A stretch of DNA of 35,585 bases from Paracoccus beibuensis (GTDB taxonomy: Bacteria > Pseudomonadota > Alphaproteobacteria > Rhodobacterales > Rhodobacteraceae). The notes under the pieces are model-generated. The model was not told the origin of the DNA. It did not search any database and saw only the letters and a program-made list of their open reading frames with translations. The stretch lies in assembly GCF_026162625.1 (NCBI RefSeq), contig NZ_JAOTBD010000036.1:1-35585 (forward strand). The letters run 5' to 3'. This document shows positions 16,710 through 26,449 of the stretch, one piece after another. Within the stretch, counting starts at the first letter, position 1; the number at the start of each line of letters is the position of its first letter. Position numbers and translations under genes: made by a program.

Positions 16710-19647
16710 GATCCGCGGTCTCTATGCTCTGCCGCCCGGCGTCGATTTCGCCGAAGGCTTCGTGCAGGGCCTGCTGGCCCGCATGAAGGGCCAGCCGCCC
16801 GAGGCGCTGGCACGCGTGACGGTGCTGGTCAACGCCGCGGCCACGATGGGCGCCCTGCGGACCGCCTTCGACCGCGCGGGCCCGCTGCTGCTGCCGCAGC
16901 TGCGCACGATCACGGCCATTGATCCGGGGCCGCTGGTCATGCCCGATCCGCCGGAGGCACCACTGGCGCGACGGCTGCAGCTGGCCCACCTGATCGCGCA
17001 GATGCTGCGGGTGCGGCCCGACCTTGCGGCGGGACATTCGATCCCGGTGCTGGCGCAGTCCCTGTCGCAGCTGATGGTCGAGATGCAGACCGAAGGACGC
17101 GACATCACCGCGCTCGAGCAGATCGACACCGGCGATCACGCCCGGCACTGGCAGAACGCGCTGGTCTTCCTGCGCATCGCCGCGGATTTCCATCTGGGCG
17201 ACCCGTCCCAGGACCGTCCCGCCCGTCAGCGCGCCGCGGCCGAAGTCGCCTTGCGCGACTGGCCGCAGGGGCTGAACCTGCCGCGGGGGCCGGTGATCGT
17301 CGCGGGATCGACCGGGTCGCACGGGGCGACGCGGCTCTATATGCAGGCGGTGGCGGCGCTGCCGAACGGCGCGGTGGTCCTGCCGGGCTTCGACTTCGAC
17401 CAGCCGCAGGGGGTCTGGGACCGTCTCGGCGATGCCGCCGACGACCACCCGCAGTCGCGCTTCGCACCGCTGATCCGGGCCGGGGGCTATCCCTTGCGCT
17501 GGATCGACACGCCGCCCCCCTCGACCGCCCGGAACCGGCTGATGTCGCTGGCGCTGCGCCCGGCCCCGGTGACCGACCAGTGGATCGCCGAGGGACCTGC
17601 GCTGCCCGACCTAATCGCGCCCACGCAGGAGCTGACCTTGATCGAGGCAGACCAGCCGGGGCAAGAGGCCGAGGCCATCGCCCTGATCATGCGCGACGCC
17701 GCCGAGAGGGGAGAGCTGATCACCCTGATCGCCGCCGACAGCGGGCTGATCCGCCGCGTCACCGCCGCGCTTGACCGCTGGCACATCCGCCCCGACGACA
17801 GTGCCGGCCGCCCGCTGCCCCTGACCGCGCCGGGCCTCTTCCTGCGCCAGGTCGCCGCGCTGTTCGGCGAGGCGCTGACCATCGACCGGCTGATGATCCT
17901 CCTCAAGCACCCGATGACGGCGACCGGGTCCGAGGTGATCAAGCGCAACGACATCCTGCGCCAGACCCGAGAGCTGGAACTGAAGCTGCGCAACCACGGC
18001 CCGGCCTTTCCGGATGCCGAAACGCTGGCGGACTGGGGCACGAAGGGCGACGGCACGCGCAAGATCTGGGCCAACTGGCTGTGCGACATGCTGAAACGCA
18101 TCACGCCGCTGGCGCAGGACCGCGCGCCCCGTCCCCTGCCCGACCGGCTGGCTGACACGGTCGCGCTGGCCGAGGCGCTGGCCGCCGGTCCCGAGGGCGA
18201 TCCCGAACGCTCGCAGCTGTGGCAGGGCAAGGCGGGCCAGATGTCGCGCGCCGTGCTGGAGCACCTGGCCGAACACGCACCCCTGGGTCCCGCGATCGGT
18301 CCGACCGACTTCTGCGCCCTGCTGATCACCGAACTGCAGGCCAAGGCGCTGCGCGAGGACGTGGCCGGGCACCACTGCCTGCGGATCCGCGGCCCTCGGG
18401 AGGCACGGCTCTATGGCCACGGGCAGGTCATCCTGTCGGGCCTGAACGAGGGCGGCTGGCCGCAGCCCCTGTCGCCCGACCCCTGGCTCTCGCGGCAGAT
18501 GCGGCTGGCGGCCGGCCTGCCGGTGCCGGAACGCCAGATCGGCCTGGCGGCGCATGACTTCCAGCAGGGGGTCGCGGCCGACCGGGTGATCCTGACGCGG
18601 GCGAAACGCGATGCCGAGGCAGAGACGATTCCCTCGCGCTGGCTGAACCGGCTGATGAACCTGCTGGGCGGGCTGCCGGACCGGAACGGACCGCAGGCGC
18701 TGGCCGCCATGCGGGCGCGAGGCAACGAGTGGCTGGCCATGGCCGAAGCCGTGGCACGTCCCCCGGCCGCAGCGACCCCCGCCCGCCGGCCATCCCCGGT
18801 CCCGCCCGGCCCGGCCTTTGACGAATTGCCGGTCACGGACGTGTCGCTGCTGATCCGCGACCCCTATGCGGTCTATGCCAAGCGCGTGCTGAAGCTGCGG
18901 CCCCTTCCCAGCCTGCGACCCCAGCCTGATGCCGCGCTGCGCGGGCAGACGCTGCACGCCATCGTCGAGGCCCTGCTGAAGTCGCGCCCCGCCCCGGACA
19001 CCCCGCCAGAGGTGCTGCGCGCAACCTTCCTGTCGCTGGCCGCCCGAGTGCTGGAGGCCGAGGTGCCCTGGCCTGCCGCCCGCGCCTTCTGGCGGGCACG
19101 GATCGAGGGCATCGCCGACCGCATCGTGGCCGACGAACTGGCCCGGCTGGCCGAGGGCAGCCCGATGGTGATCGAGAACCGGGGCCGGGTCGCGGTCGCC
19201 GGTCTGGACGTCACCCTGACTGCAAAGCCGGACCGCATCGACCTGCTGCATGACGGGCGCGTGGTCGTCTATGACTACAAGTCCGGCAGCCCGCCGACCG
19301 ACGCGCAGATCAAGCATTTCGACAAGCAGCTGATGCTCGAGGCCGCGATGGCCCGTCGCGGCGGCTTCGGCGCACTTGGTCCCGTGGATGTCGCGGCGAT
19401 CCGCTATATCCAGCTGGGCGGAGAGGGCGCGACGCACCAGCGGGCCCATGACGAAACGGTCGAAGGGCAGACCTGGGACGGCTTCGTGGCGCTGATGGAG
19501 GCCTATCTGCGGGGCGGGGCAGGCTTCACCTCGATGCGCGCGCCCGAACGGACGTCCTACTCGGGCGACTACGACCACCTGGCGCGCTATGGCGAATGGG
19601 CGCTGACCGATGCCGCCAGTCCGGAAAAGGTGGGCGATCATGGATGA
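16702..19647 (+). CDS. addB: Double-strand break repair protein AddB
   Basis: AddB partners with AddA in the helicase-nuclease that resects double-strand ends for RecA loading. The 981-residue protein is alphaproteobacterial in type: VIVAGSTGSHGATRLYMQAV near residue 195, GQVILSGLNEGGWPQP near 574, and VTDVSLLIRDPYAVYAKRVL near 711. A RecB-family nuclease domain closes the protein, with its active site in KPDRIDLL and VVVYDYKSGSPP (about 842-865) and the downstream QLMLEAAM helix. The start is GTG at 16702, overlapping the murU stop by 8 bases. The stop overlaps addA by 8 bases, so the two subunits are made together. Confidence 0.95.
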   Translation: MTEIRGLYALPPGVDFAEGFVQGLLARMKGQPPEALARVTVLVNAAATMGALRTAFDRAGPLLLPQLRTITAIDPGPLVMPDPPEAPLARRLQLAHLIAQMLRVRPDLAAGHSIPVLAQSLSQLMVEMQTEGRDITALEQIDTGDHARHWQNALVFLRIAADFHLGDPSQDRPARQRAAAEVALRDWPQGLNLPRGPVIVAGSTGSHGATRLYMQAVAALPNGAVVLPGFDFDQPQGVWDRLGDAADDHPQSRFAPLIRAGGYPLRWIDTPPPSTARNRLMSLALRPAPVTDQWIAEGPALPDLIAPTQELTLIEADQPGQEAEAIALIMRDAAERGELITLIAADSGLIRRVTAALDRWHIRPDDSAGRPLPLTAPGLFLRQVAALFGEALTIDRLMILLKHPMTATGSEVIKRNDILRQTRELELKLRNHGPAFPDAETLADWGTKGDGTRKIWANWLCDMLKRITPLAQDRAPRPLPDRLADTVALAEALAAGPEGDPERSQLWQGKAGQMSRAVLEHLAEHAPLGPAIGPTDFCALLITELQAKALREDVAGHHCLRIRGPREARLYGHGQVILSGLNEGGWPQPLSPDPWLSRQMRLAAGLPVPERQIGLAAHDFQQGVAADRVILTRAKRDAEAETIPSRWLNRLMNLLGGLPDRNGPQALAAMRARGNEWLAMAEAVARPPAAATPARRPSPVPPGPAFDELPVTDVSLLIRDPYAVYAKRVLKLRPLPSLRPQPDAALRGQTLHAIVEALLKSRPAPDTPPEVLRATFLSLAARVLEAEVPWPAARAFWRARIEGIADRIVADELARLAEGSPMVIENRGRVAVAGLDVTLTAKPDRIDLLHDGRVVVYDYKSGSPPTDAQIKHFDKQLMLEAAMARRGGFGALGPVDVAAIRYIQLGGEGATHQRAHDETVEGQTWDGFVALMEAYLRGGAGFTSMRAPERTSYSGDYDHLARYGEWALTDAASPEKVGDHG

Positions 19648-22600
19648 GGCCACGCTGAACCAGATCGCCGCGGCCGACCCGCAGCGATCCACCTGGCTGA
19701 CGGCCAATGCGGGGTCGGGCAAGACGCGGGTGCTGACCGACCGGGTGGCGCGGCTGCTGCTGGCGGGCACCCCACCCGAACGCATCCTGTGCCTGACCTA
19801 TACCAAGGCCGCCGCGACCGAGATGCAGAACCGCCTGCTCAAGCGCCTCGGCCAGTGGGCGATGCTGCCGGAACTGCAGCTGCGCGCCGAACTGGCCGAA
19901 CTGGGCGAGGCGGGGGAACCGGACCTGCCCCAGGCCCGGCGCCTCTTCGCCCGCGCCATCGAAACTCCGGGCGGGCTGAAGGTTCAGACCATCCACAGCT
20001 TCTGCGCGGCGCTTCTTCGGCGCTTCCCGCTGGAGGCCGGCGTGCCGATGGGCTTTGCCGAGCTGGACGATCGCAGCGCCAAGGCGATGCGGGCCGAGAT
20101 CCTGGAGGACATGGCCGCCGAGGGCGATCCCGCCATCCGCGACCTGACGCGCCTGCATTCCGGCGACAACATCGACAGCTTCCTGGCCAGCCTGTCGGAG
20201 GCGGATTTCAGCGCCGAACCCGATCCTGCCGCGATCTGGACCGCGCTGGACCTGCCGCCCGGCCTGACGGCCGACAGCCTTCTGGCGCAGGTATTCCTCG
20301 GGTCAGAAGGCGATCTGCTCGACGCACTGATCCCGCTGCTTCGGGCAGGCAAGTCCACCGACGTCAAGCTGGCCGACCAGCTGGCCCGCTGCCGGATGCG
20401 CGACCCCGGCATGGCGGACCTGTGGGTCCTGAGCGGCTGCCTGCTCTATGGCGCCAAGGCCGCCGTGCCCTTCGGCGCCAAGACCGGCAAGATCCCGACC
20501 AAGGACCTGGCCAGCGGCCCCTGCGCGCCCTTCATGGAGGACCTGAACGCGCTGATGGAGCGGGTGGAGCTGGCCCGTCCGCAGGCGCTGGCCCTGTCGG
20601 CTGCGGAAAAGACGCTGGCGCTGCACCGCTTCGGCCATGCCTTTACCACCCGGATGGCGCGGGAAAAGGCGGCGCATGGGTGGCTGGATTTCGACGACCT
20701 GATCCGCCGCACCGCGCAGCTGCTCGAGGAATCCAGCATGGCGCAGTGGGTTCTGTGGCGGCTGGACGGCGGCATCGATCACATCCTGGTCGACGAGGCG
20801 CAGGACACCAGCCCCGAACAGTGGCGCGTGATCCGCCGCCTGACCGACGAATTCACCAGCGGCGCGGGCGCGCATGACCGGCCGCGCACGCTGTTCGTGG
20901 TGGGCGACCCCAAGCAGTCGATCTATTCCTTCCAGGGCGCCGACATCGCCGTCTTCGAGGAGATGCGCGACCGCTTCGACCAGGATTTCCAGGCGGTGCA
21001 GCAGCCGATGCAGCGGCGCGGGCTGGCGCACAGTTTCCGGTCGTCGCCTGCGATCCTGCGGCTGGTCGATGCGGTCTTCCAGGACCGGGCGGCCGAGGGC
21101 CTGGGCGACCCGCCCCGCCACGTGGCCTTCCGCCACGCCCTGCCCGGCCGCGTCGACATCTGGCCGACCCTGCCGGAACCCGAATCGCCCGAGCGTCCCG
21201 ACTGGACGCAACCCGTCGATGCGCCGGCCGAAAACGACGCGCGGACGGAACTGGCCCGCGCCGTCGCCCGCCAGGTCAGGGCGATGCTGGGGACGCCGAT
21301 CCTGGACCCGAGGATCGGCGAAGCGCGCCCCATCGGGCCGGGCGACATCCAGATCCTGGTCCAGCGGCGCAGCGACCTGTTCGATGCGCTGATCGGAGAG
21401 TTGAAATCCGCCGGCCTTCCCGTGGCGGGCGCCGATCGGCTGAAACTGGCGGCCGAACTGGCGGTGCGCGACATCACCGCCACGCTGGCCGTGCTGGCCA
21501 CGCCCGAGGACGACCTGTGCCTGGCCGCCGCCCTGCGATCGCCGCTGTTCGGGCTGACCGAGGATGATCTCTATCGGCTGGCAACGGGGCGGCAGCGGGG
21601 GGAATACCTGTGGGCACGGCTGCGCCAGTCGCATCACCGCCGAACCTGGGACATTCTGGACGACCTGGCCGACCACGCCGACTTCTTCCGGCCCTATGAC
21701 CTGATCGCCCGCCTTCTGACGCGTCACGGGGGGCGCGCCGCCCTGCTGGCCCGCCTTGGCCCCGAGGCCGAGGACGGCATCGACGAACTGCTGTCCCAGG
21801 CGCTTGCCTATGAACAGGTCGAGACGCCGTCGCTGACCGGCTTCCTGGTCTGGCTGCAAAGCGACGACGTTCAGGTCAAGCGGCAGCTGCCCGGCGGGTC
21901 GGGCGGGCTGATCCGGGTGATGACCGTGCACGGATCGAAGGGCCTGGAAAGCCCGGTGGTAATCCTGCCGGAAACCCAGAAGCGCCGTCCCGCCAACGGT
22001 CAGCGGCAGGTGCGGTTGGACGGCATGCCCGCCTGGCGCGGGGCCGCGGCCGAACGCTGCGACGCGGTCGCGCTGGCCGTCGCCGAATGGGAGCGGCGGC
22101 AAGAGGAAGAACGGCGGCGGCTTCTCTATGTCGCGATGACGCGGGCGGAAAGCTGGCTGATCGTCGCCTCGGCCGGAGAGACGGGCGATGCGCTGGACAG
22201 CTGGCACGCGATGATCGCGGATGGCGCGGGCCGCGCCGATCTGGTCCGCGCCGACCTGCCGCTGGACGCGCTGTCACCCGCATTGGGGACCGGCCTGCGC
22301 TTGTCCTTCGGCGGCTGGCCAACGACGGCCGAGGCGACCGCATCGCCGCCACCGCGGCTGCGCCAGGCCCCGGACTGGGCGCTGCGCCTGCCGCCACATG
22401 CCCCCGATGTCCCGGTGCCGGTCACGGCGACCGGCCTCGGCGGCGCGAAAGTGCTGGCCTCGGCGATCGAGGGCGACCGCGATGGGGCCATGCTGCGCGG
22501 CACCCGGCTGCACCTGCTGCTGGAACATCTGCCCGCCCATCCGCCTGCCGACTGGCCGGGCATCGGCCGCGCCCTTCTGGCCGGGGCCGAAGGCGGGCTG

Positions 22601-23044
22601 CCCGACGGCCCCGAACTGGCCGACCTGCTGGAGGAGGCGCGGGAGGTCCTGTCGGCGCCCGACCTCGCGCATGTCCTGCAGCCGCCCCCGGATGCGCAGG
22701 TCCTGTCAGAGGTGGCGCTGACGGCCCCCCTGTCAGGCCTGGGCATCCTGAACGGGGTGATCGACCGGCTGATCATCACGGATACGGCGGTGACGGCCGT
22801 CGACTACAAGACCAACACGGATGTGCCCGCAACGCCAGATGAGGTGCCCGAGGGCATCCTGCGCCAGATGGCCGCCTATCGCGCCGCGCTGCGGGGCATC
22901 TGGCCGGACCGGCCGGTGCAGGTGTCGGTGCTGTGGACGGCCAGCCGCAGTCTGATGCCGCTGCCCGACCCGCTGCTGGATCGGACGATGGCGGGGCTTG
23001 TGCCGGGCGGCCGGCCTCTTGACCCTGCGCCTGCGGGTCCATAG
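19640..23044 (+). CDS. addA: Double-strand break repair helicase-nuclease AddA
   Basis: This 1134-residue protein combines a UvrD-type helicase with a C-terminal nuclease. Helicase motifs in order: Walker A TANAGSGKTRVL (about 20-31), LTYTKAAATEMQ, VQTIHSFC, the DEAQ box HILVDEAQDTSPEQW (about 380), VVGDPKQSIYSFQGAD, LAHSFRSSPAILRLVD, VMTVHGSKGLESPVVILPE (about 763) and LLYVAMTRAESWLIV (about 830). The nuclease site is GVIDRLII and AVDYKTNTD (about 1039-1061). The true start is the ATG at 19640 (MDEATLNQIAAADP); ten earlier in-frame codons lie within addB. No ribosome site is needed, given the overlap with addB. Confidence 0.96.
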   Translation: MDEATLNQIAAADPQRSTWLTANAGSGKTRVLTDRVARLLLAGTPPERILCLTYTKAAATEMQNRLLKRLGQWAMLPELQLRAELAELGEAGEPDLPQARRLFARAIETPGGLKVQTIHSFCAALLRRFPLEAGVPMGFAELDDRSAKAMRAEILEDMAAEGDPAIRDLTRLHSGDNIDSFLASLSEADFSAEPDPAAIWTALDLPPGLTADSLLAQVFLGSEGDLLDALIPLLRAGKSTDVKLADQLARCRMRDPGMADLWVLSGCLLYGAKAAVPFGAKTGKIPTKDLASGPCAPFMEDLNALMERVELARPQALALSAAEKTLALHRFGHAFTTRMAREKAAHGWLDFDDLIRRTAQLLEESSMAQWVLWRLDGGIDHILVDEAQDTSPEQWRVIRRLTDEFTSGAGAHDRPRTLFVVGDPKQSIYSFQGADIAVFEEMRDRFDQDFQAVQQPMQRRGLAHSFRSSPAILRLVDAVFQDRAAEGLGDPPRHVAFRHALPGRVDIWPTLPEPESPERPDWTQPVDAPAENDARTELARAVARQVRAMLGTPILDPRIGEARPIGPGDIQILVQRRSDLFDALIGELKSAGLPVAGADRLKLAAELAVRDITATLAVLATPEDDLCLAAALRSPLFGLTEDDLYRLATGRQRGEYLWARLRQSHHRRTWDILDDLADHADFFRPYDLIARLLTRHGGRAALLARLGPEAEDGIDELLSQALAYEQVETPSLTGFLVWLQSDDVQVKRQLPGGSGGLIRVMTVHGSKGLESPVVILPETQKRRPANGQRQVRLDGMPAWRGAAAERCDAVALAVAEWERRQEEERRRLLYVAMTRAESWLIVASAGETGDALDSWHAMIADGAGRADLVRADLPLDALSPALGTGLRLSFGGWPTTAEATASPPPRLRQAPDWALRLPPHAPDVPVPVTATGLGGAKVLASAIEGDRDGAMLRGTRLHLLLEHLPAHPPADWPGIGRALLAGAEGGLPDGPELADLLEEAREVLSAPDLAHVLQPPPDAQVLSEVALTAPLSGLGILNGVIDRLIITDTAVTAVDYKTNTDVPATPDEVPEGILRQMAAYRAALRGIWPDRPVQVSVLWTASRSLMPLPDPLLDRTMAGLVPGGRPLDPAPAGP

Positions 23045-23101
23045 CTGTAATGCCAACCCCCCGCTGCCGGTCCCGCCGGCCCACCATCGAAGGAGCCCAG
23101 C

Positions 23102-23422
23102 ATGGCAACCGTGCATGTGAACGACGCTGAATTCGACGCAGAAGTGCGTCAGGCCGCCACCCCCGTGATCGTCGATTTCTGGGCGGAATGGTGCGGCCCC
23201 TGCAAGCAGATCGGCCCTGCCCTGGAAGAGCTGTCGGACGAATATGCCGGAAAGGTCAAGATCGTGAAGGTCAACGTGGACGAGAACCCGGAACAGGCCG
23301 CGGCCCTGGGCGTTCGCGGGATCCCCGCGCTCTTCATGTTCAAGGGCGGCGAGGTCGTGTCGAACCGCATGGGCGCCGCCCCCAAGGCTGCGCTGAAAAG
23401 CTGGATCGACGAATCCGTCTGA
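23102..23422 (+). CDS. trxA: Thioredoxin
   Basis: This 106-residue cytoplasmic thioredoxin reduces protein disulfides. It contains [16 protein letters not shown] with the redox pair C31/C34, the buried aspartate of VDFW, and the cis-proline loop RGIPALFMF (about 73-81). A GAAGGAG ribosome site precedes the ATG. It lies 57 bases after addA, and a strong terminator follows, so it is the last gene of this plus-strand run, with or without its own promoter. Confidence 0.96.
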   Translation: MATVHVNDAEFDAEVRQAATPVIVDFWAEWCGPCKQIGPALEELSDEYAGKVKIVKVNVDENPEQAAALGVRGIPALFMFKGGEVVSNRMGAAPKAALKSWIDESV

Positions 23423-23440
23423 TCCCACGGGGATGACGTG

Positions 23441-23478
23441 AAGGCGGCGGCCCCTCAGACGGGCCAGCCGCCTTTTTT
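23441..23478 (+). terminator. Intrinsic terminator of trxA
   Basis: AAGGCGGC plus GGCC (23441-23452) pairs with GGCC (23462-23465) and GCCGCCTT (23467-23474), with one bulged A and a nine-base loop, followed by four more T residues. This is a textbook Rho-independent terminator for plus-strand transcripts. Its loop contains the stop codon of the convergent glycan gene (23455-23457). Confidence 0.88.
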
Positions 23479-24357
23479 CATGGCCGCCAGCAGGCGCGCA
23501 TCGGCGTCGGCCGCCATCATGTCGAGGCTGGTGCGGCGCAGGAACCAGTCGAGGAACTGCCCCGTCGGCGGCGCATGATCCGACGCGCACGCCAGCGCGG
23601 CCTCGGGGCCCAAGTCAGCGACATTCAGCGCCACGTGGTGGTAATCGCTCTGCGCAAAGAGGACGACCGGCTTGCCCAGGATCAGCCCGTCGAAGCCGAC
23701 CGCGCTGTTCTGGGTGACCACGAAGGCGCAGTCGCGCAGCCGCGCCATCGTATCGCCCCCGACGATCAGGTTCGGATGCGCGCGGGCGAGCGCCCCCAGC
23801 GCCGCGCGGTCGTCGTCATCATAGCTTTCTTTCGGATGCAGGGTGGCGATGCAGGGACGCCCAGTGCGCGCGGCGGCCGCGACCATCTGGACCGGGCTGG
23901 CGGACTGGAAGCTGCGCTGGCGGCGGATGTGGCCCTGCAGCGGGATCAGGACATGGTCGCCACGGACAGGCTGAGGTCCCGGCAGGACCCGCGCCCGCAG
24001 CCGCTGCACGAAGCGGTCCGCCGCGTCGGGTTCGATCTGGTCGGGGTCGAAGGCGGTCAGCGCAACGGGCCAGCGCCAACGCTCGGCCACGGATTCCAGC
24101 CGCCAATAGGGATAGTGATAGGCCAACCGGAAGGTCAGGGCGCGGTCATGGGTCGGCCGCTCCATGTTGAAGAGCGCGTATCCGGGCAGGAACGGCGCCT
24201 CGGCCCGGGCGGCATCGCCCGACGGGCGGATCCGGATCTGCCAGTCGCGGGATTCCAGAAGGCCGCGGATGCGGTTCAGGAAGCCCAGCTTGCCGGCCTG
24301 CGCGGTGTGCAGGATCGGCGGGTGCAGATAGACGGTCAGCAGCGGAACGACGCTCAT
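23455..24357 (-). CDS. Putative capsule/surface-glycan biosynthesis protein
   Basis: This 300-residue soluble protein has no membrane segment. The C-terminal half resembles the GT-B fold of capsule-synthesis (KpsS/KpsC-like) proteins: a strand with PCIATLHPKESYDDDD (about 172-187), then TQNSAVGFDGLILGKPVVLF (about 219-238), which corresponds to the donor-site helix of that group, then QSDYHHVALNV. The N-terminal half (LTVYLHPPILHTAQAGKLGFLNRIRGLL) is less informative. A role in making or attaching a surface polysaccharide is likely but the reaction is unknown. The ribosome site before the ATG at 24357 is weak. It is divergent from hslV, and its last codons lie within the trxA terminator. Confidence 0.55.
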   Translation of the reverse strand: MSVVPLLTVYLHPPILHTAQAGKLGFLNRIRGLLESRDWQIRIRPSGDAARAEAPFLPGYALFNMERPTHDRALTFRLAYHYPYWRLESVAERWRWPVALTAFDPDQIEPDAADRFVQRLRARVLPGPQPVRGDHVLIPLQGHIRRQRSFQSASPVQMVAAAARTGRPCIATLHPKESYDDDDRAALGALARAHPNLIVGGDTMARLRDCAFVVTQNSAVGFDGLILGKPVVLFAQSDYHHVALNVADLGPEAALACASDHAPPTGQFLDWFLRRTSLDMMAADADARLLAAMKKGGWPV

Positions 24358-24397
24358 GGTCGGGACGGTAGGGCGGGTGGGGCGGCTTTTCAACGGG

Positions 24398-24423
24398 TTG
24401 CACACGGCCAAGGGCACCCATAT
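24398..24423 (+). promoter_or_regulatory. Candidate heat-shock (RpoH) promoter of hslVU
   Basis: GTTGCAC (-35-like, core TTGCAC at 24398-24403) is followed after 13 bases by CCCATAT (24417-24423), which matches the sigma-32 -10 consensus CCCATNT. It lies 33 bases before the hslV ATG, a sensible distance. hslVU is a classic RpoH target in other proteobacteria. The -35 match is imperfect. Confidence 0.45.
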
Positions 24424-24456
24424 CTGCTGCCCGAATGACAATGAACGGAGCCTTTC

Positions 24457-25011
24457 ATGGCAGAGGACAGATTTCCCGGCTGGCACGGCACCACGATCCT
24501 GGCGGTGCGCCGGGGCGGCAAGGTGGTCGTCGCGGGTGACGGGCAGGTCAGCGTCGGGCAGACCGTGATGAAGGGCAGCGCGCGCAAGGTACGCCGGCTG
24601 TCGCCGGGCGGGCGCGACGTGATCGTGGGCTTCGCCGGATCGACCGCCGACGCCTTCACCCTGCTCGAGCGGCTGGAAAAGAAGCTGGAAGCCGCGCCCG
24701 GCCAGTTGCAGCGTGCCTGCGTGGACCTGGCCAAGGACTGGCGCACCGACAAGTACCTGCGTAACCTGGAAGCCATGCTGATCGTGACGGACGGCACCGA
24801 CCTTCTGGTCGTGACCGGCGCGGGCGACGTGCTGGAGCCGGAGCACGACGTGGCTGCCATCGGATCGGGCGGGAACTTCGCCCTGGCGGCGGCACGGGGC
24901 CTTTTGGAGAGCGACATGGATGCCGAGGCGATCGCCCGCAAGGCGATGGCGATCGCGGCCGACATCTGCGTCTATACCAACGGGCGCCTGACGGTCGAGA
25001 CCATCGGCTAA
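24457..25011 (+). CDS. hslV: ATP-dependent protease subunit HslV
   Basis: HslV (ClpQ) is the proteasome-like peptidase that forms two hexameric rings capped by HslU. The 184-residue precursor has an 11-residue propeptide ending in WHG, after which T12 of [19 protein letters not shown] (split here by the cleavage site) becomes the N-terminal nucleophile. Conserved segments [28 protein letters not shown] and [16 protein letters not shown] follow. The longer propeptide is usual in alphaproteobacteria. A GGAG ribosome site is present. hslU follows after 74 bases. Confidence 0.97.
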   Translation: MAEDRFPGWHGTTILAVRRGGKVVVAGDGQVSVGQTVMKGSARKVRRLSPGGRDVIVGFAGSTADAFTLLERLEKKLEAAPGQLQRACVDLAKDWRTDKYLRNLEAMLIVTDGTDLLVVTGAGDVLEPEHDVAAIGSGGNFALAAARGLLESDMDAEAIARKAMAIAADICVYTNGRLTVETIG

Positions 25012-25085
25012 GTCGCCCGGACCCACAGGTATTTCCAAGGAAGATAAGGCGGGCGGCCGTTCGGCGCCCTGACCGGAGAAAGCAG

Positions 25086-26393
25086 ATGACCGACCTGACC
25101 CCCCGCGAGATCGTGTCCGAACTGGACCGTTTCATCATCGGACAAGGCGACGCCAAGCGTGCCGTGTCCGTGGCCCTGCGCAACCGCTGGCGCAGGAAGC
25201 AGCTGGGCGACGACCTGCGCGACGAGGTGTATCCCAAGAACATCCTGATGATCGGCCCGACCGGCGTCGGCAAGACCGAGATCAGCCGTCGCCTGGCCAA
25301 GCTCGCCAATGCGCCTTTCATCAAGGTCGAGGCGACGAAGTTCACCGAGGTCGGCTATGTCGGCCGCGATGTGGAACAGATCATCCGCGACCTGACCGAT
25401 GCCGCGATGACGGACACCCGGGAGCGGATGCGCGAGGAAGTGAAGGCGAAGGCCCACCGCGCCGCCGAGGAGCGGGTGGTCGAGGCGTTGGCTGGCAAGG
25501 ATGCGCGCGACGGCACCCGGCAGATGTTCCGCGACAAGCTGAAGCGCGGAGAGTTGGACGACACGGTGATCGAGCTGGAGGTGCAGGACAACTCGAACCC
25601 GCTTGGCGGGATCGAGATGCCGGGACAGCCGGGCCAGCAGCTGGGCGGAATGATGGACCTGTCGGGGCTGATGAAGGCATTCGGCGGGCGCCGCGTGCGA
25701 CGCAAGGTGACCGTCGCCGAAAGCTATGACCTTCTGATCGCGGAAGAGGCGGACAAGCTTCTGGACGACGAGGCGATCAAGGCCGCGGCGCTGGAATCGG
25801 TGCAGGAGAATGGTATCGTCTTCATCGACGAGATCGACAAGGTTTGCGCCCGTGCCGAGGCGCGGGGCGGCGATGTCAGCCGCGAAGGTGTCCAGCGCGA
25901 CCTGCTGCCGCTGATCGAGGGGACCACCGTCAGCACCAAGTACGGCGCAGTCAGGACGGATCACATCCTGTTCATCGCTTCGGGTGCATTCCACGTCGCC
26001 AAGCCGTCGGACCTGCTGCCGGAACTTCAGGGCCGCCTGCCGATCCGGGTCGAACTGCGCGCGCTGAGCGAGGAAGACTTCGTCCGCATCCTCACCGAGA
26101 CCGACAATGCCCTGACGCGCCAGTACACGGCGCTGATGGCGACCGAGGGGGTGACCGTGGGCTTCTCCGAAGACGGCATCCGGGCCTTGGCGCGAATTGC
26201 CGCCGAGGTGAACGCCTCGGTCGAGAACATCGGCGCGCGGCGGCTTTACACGGTGATCGAGCGGGTCTTCGAGGAGTTGTCCTTCACCGCACCCGACCGC
26301 AGCGGCGACACCGTGAATGTCGATGCCGACTTCGTTGAACGGCACCTGGGCGACCTTGCGCGGTCGACCGACCTGTCGCGTTACGTGCTCTGA
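25086..26393 (+). CDS. hslU: ATP-dependent protease ATPase subunit HslU
   Basis: HslU (ClpY) is the AAA+ unfoldase that feeds substrates to HslV. The 435-residue protein starts [19 protein letters not shown], with Walker A GPTGVGKT (57-64), the pore loop GYVGRDVEQ (about 88-96), a variable intermediate domain (about 110-240), Walker B FIDEIDKV (about 245-252) and a sensor-2 region [11 protein letters not shown]. It ends LSRYVL, the family's hydrophobic C-terminus that docks between HslV subunits. The ribosome site GGAGAAAG precedes the ATG. Confidence 0.97.
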   Translation: MTDLTPREIVSELDRFIIGQGDAKRAVSVALRNRWRRKQLGDDLRDEVYPKNILMIGPTGVGKTEISRRLAKLANAPFIKVEATKFTEVGYVGRDVEQIIRDLTDAAMTDTRERMREEVKAKAHRAAEERVVEALAGKDARDGTRQMFRDKLKRGELDDTVIELEVQDNSNPLGGIEMPGQPGQQLGGMMDLSGLMKAFGGRRVRRKVTVAESYDLLIAEEADKLLDDEAIKAAALESVQENGIVFIDEIDKVCARAEARGGDVSREGVQRDLLPLIEGTTVSTKYGAVRTDHILFIASGAFHVAKPSDLLPELQGRLPIRVELRALSEEDFVRILTETDNALTRQYTALMATEGVTVGFSEDGIRALARIAAEVNASVENIGARRLYTVIERVFEELSFTAPDRSGDTVNVDADFVERHLGDLARSTDLSRYVL

Positions 26394-26449
26394 CGGAACC
26401 GGCGGCCGGGCACGGGTGTTCGGTCGCTGAAATCTGCAGGGGACTTGTC

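Noticed and set aside
17611..22207. Frames of 724 and 634 codons on the minus strand opposite addB and addA
   Set aside because: Both are antisense shadows; all helicase and nuclease motifs are on the plus strand.
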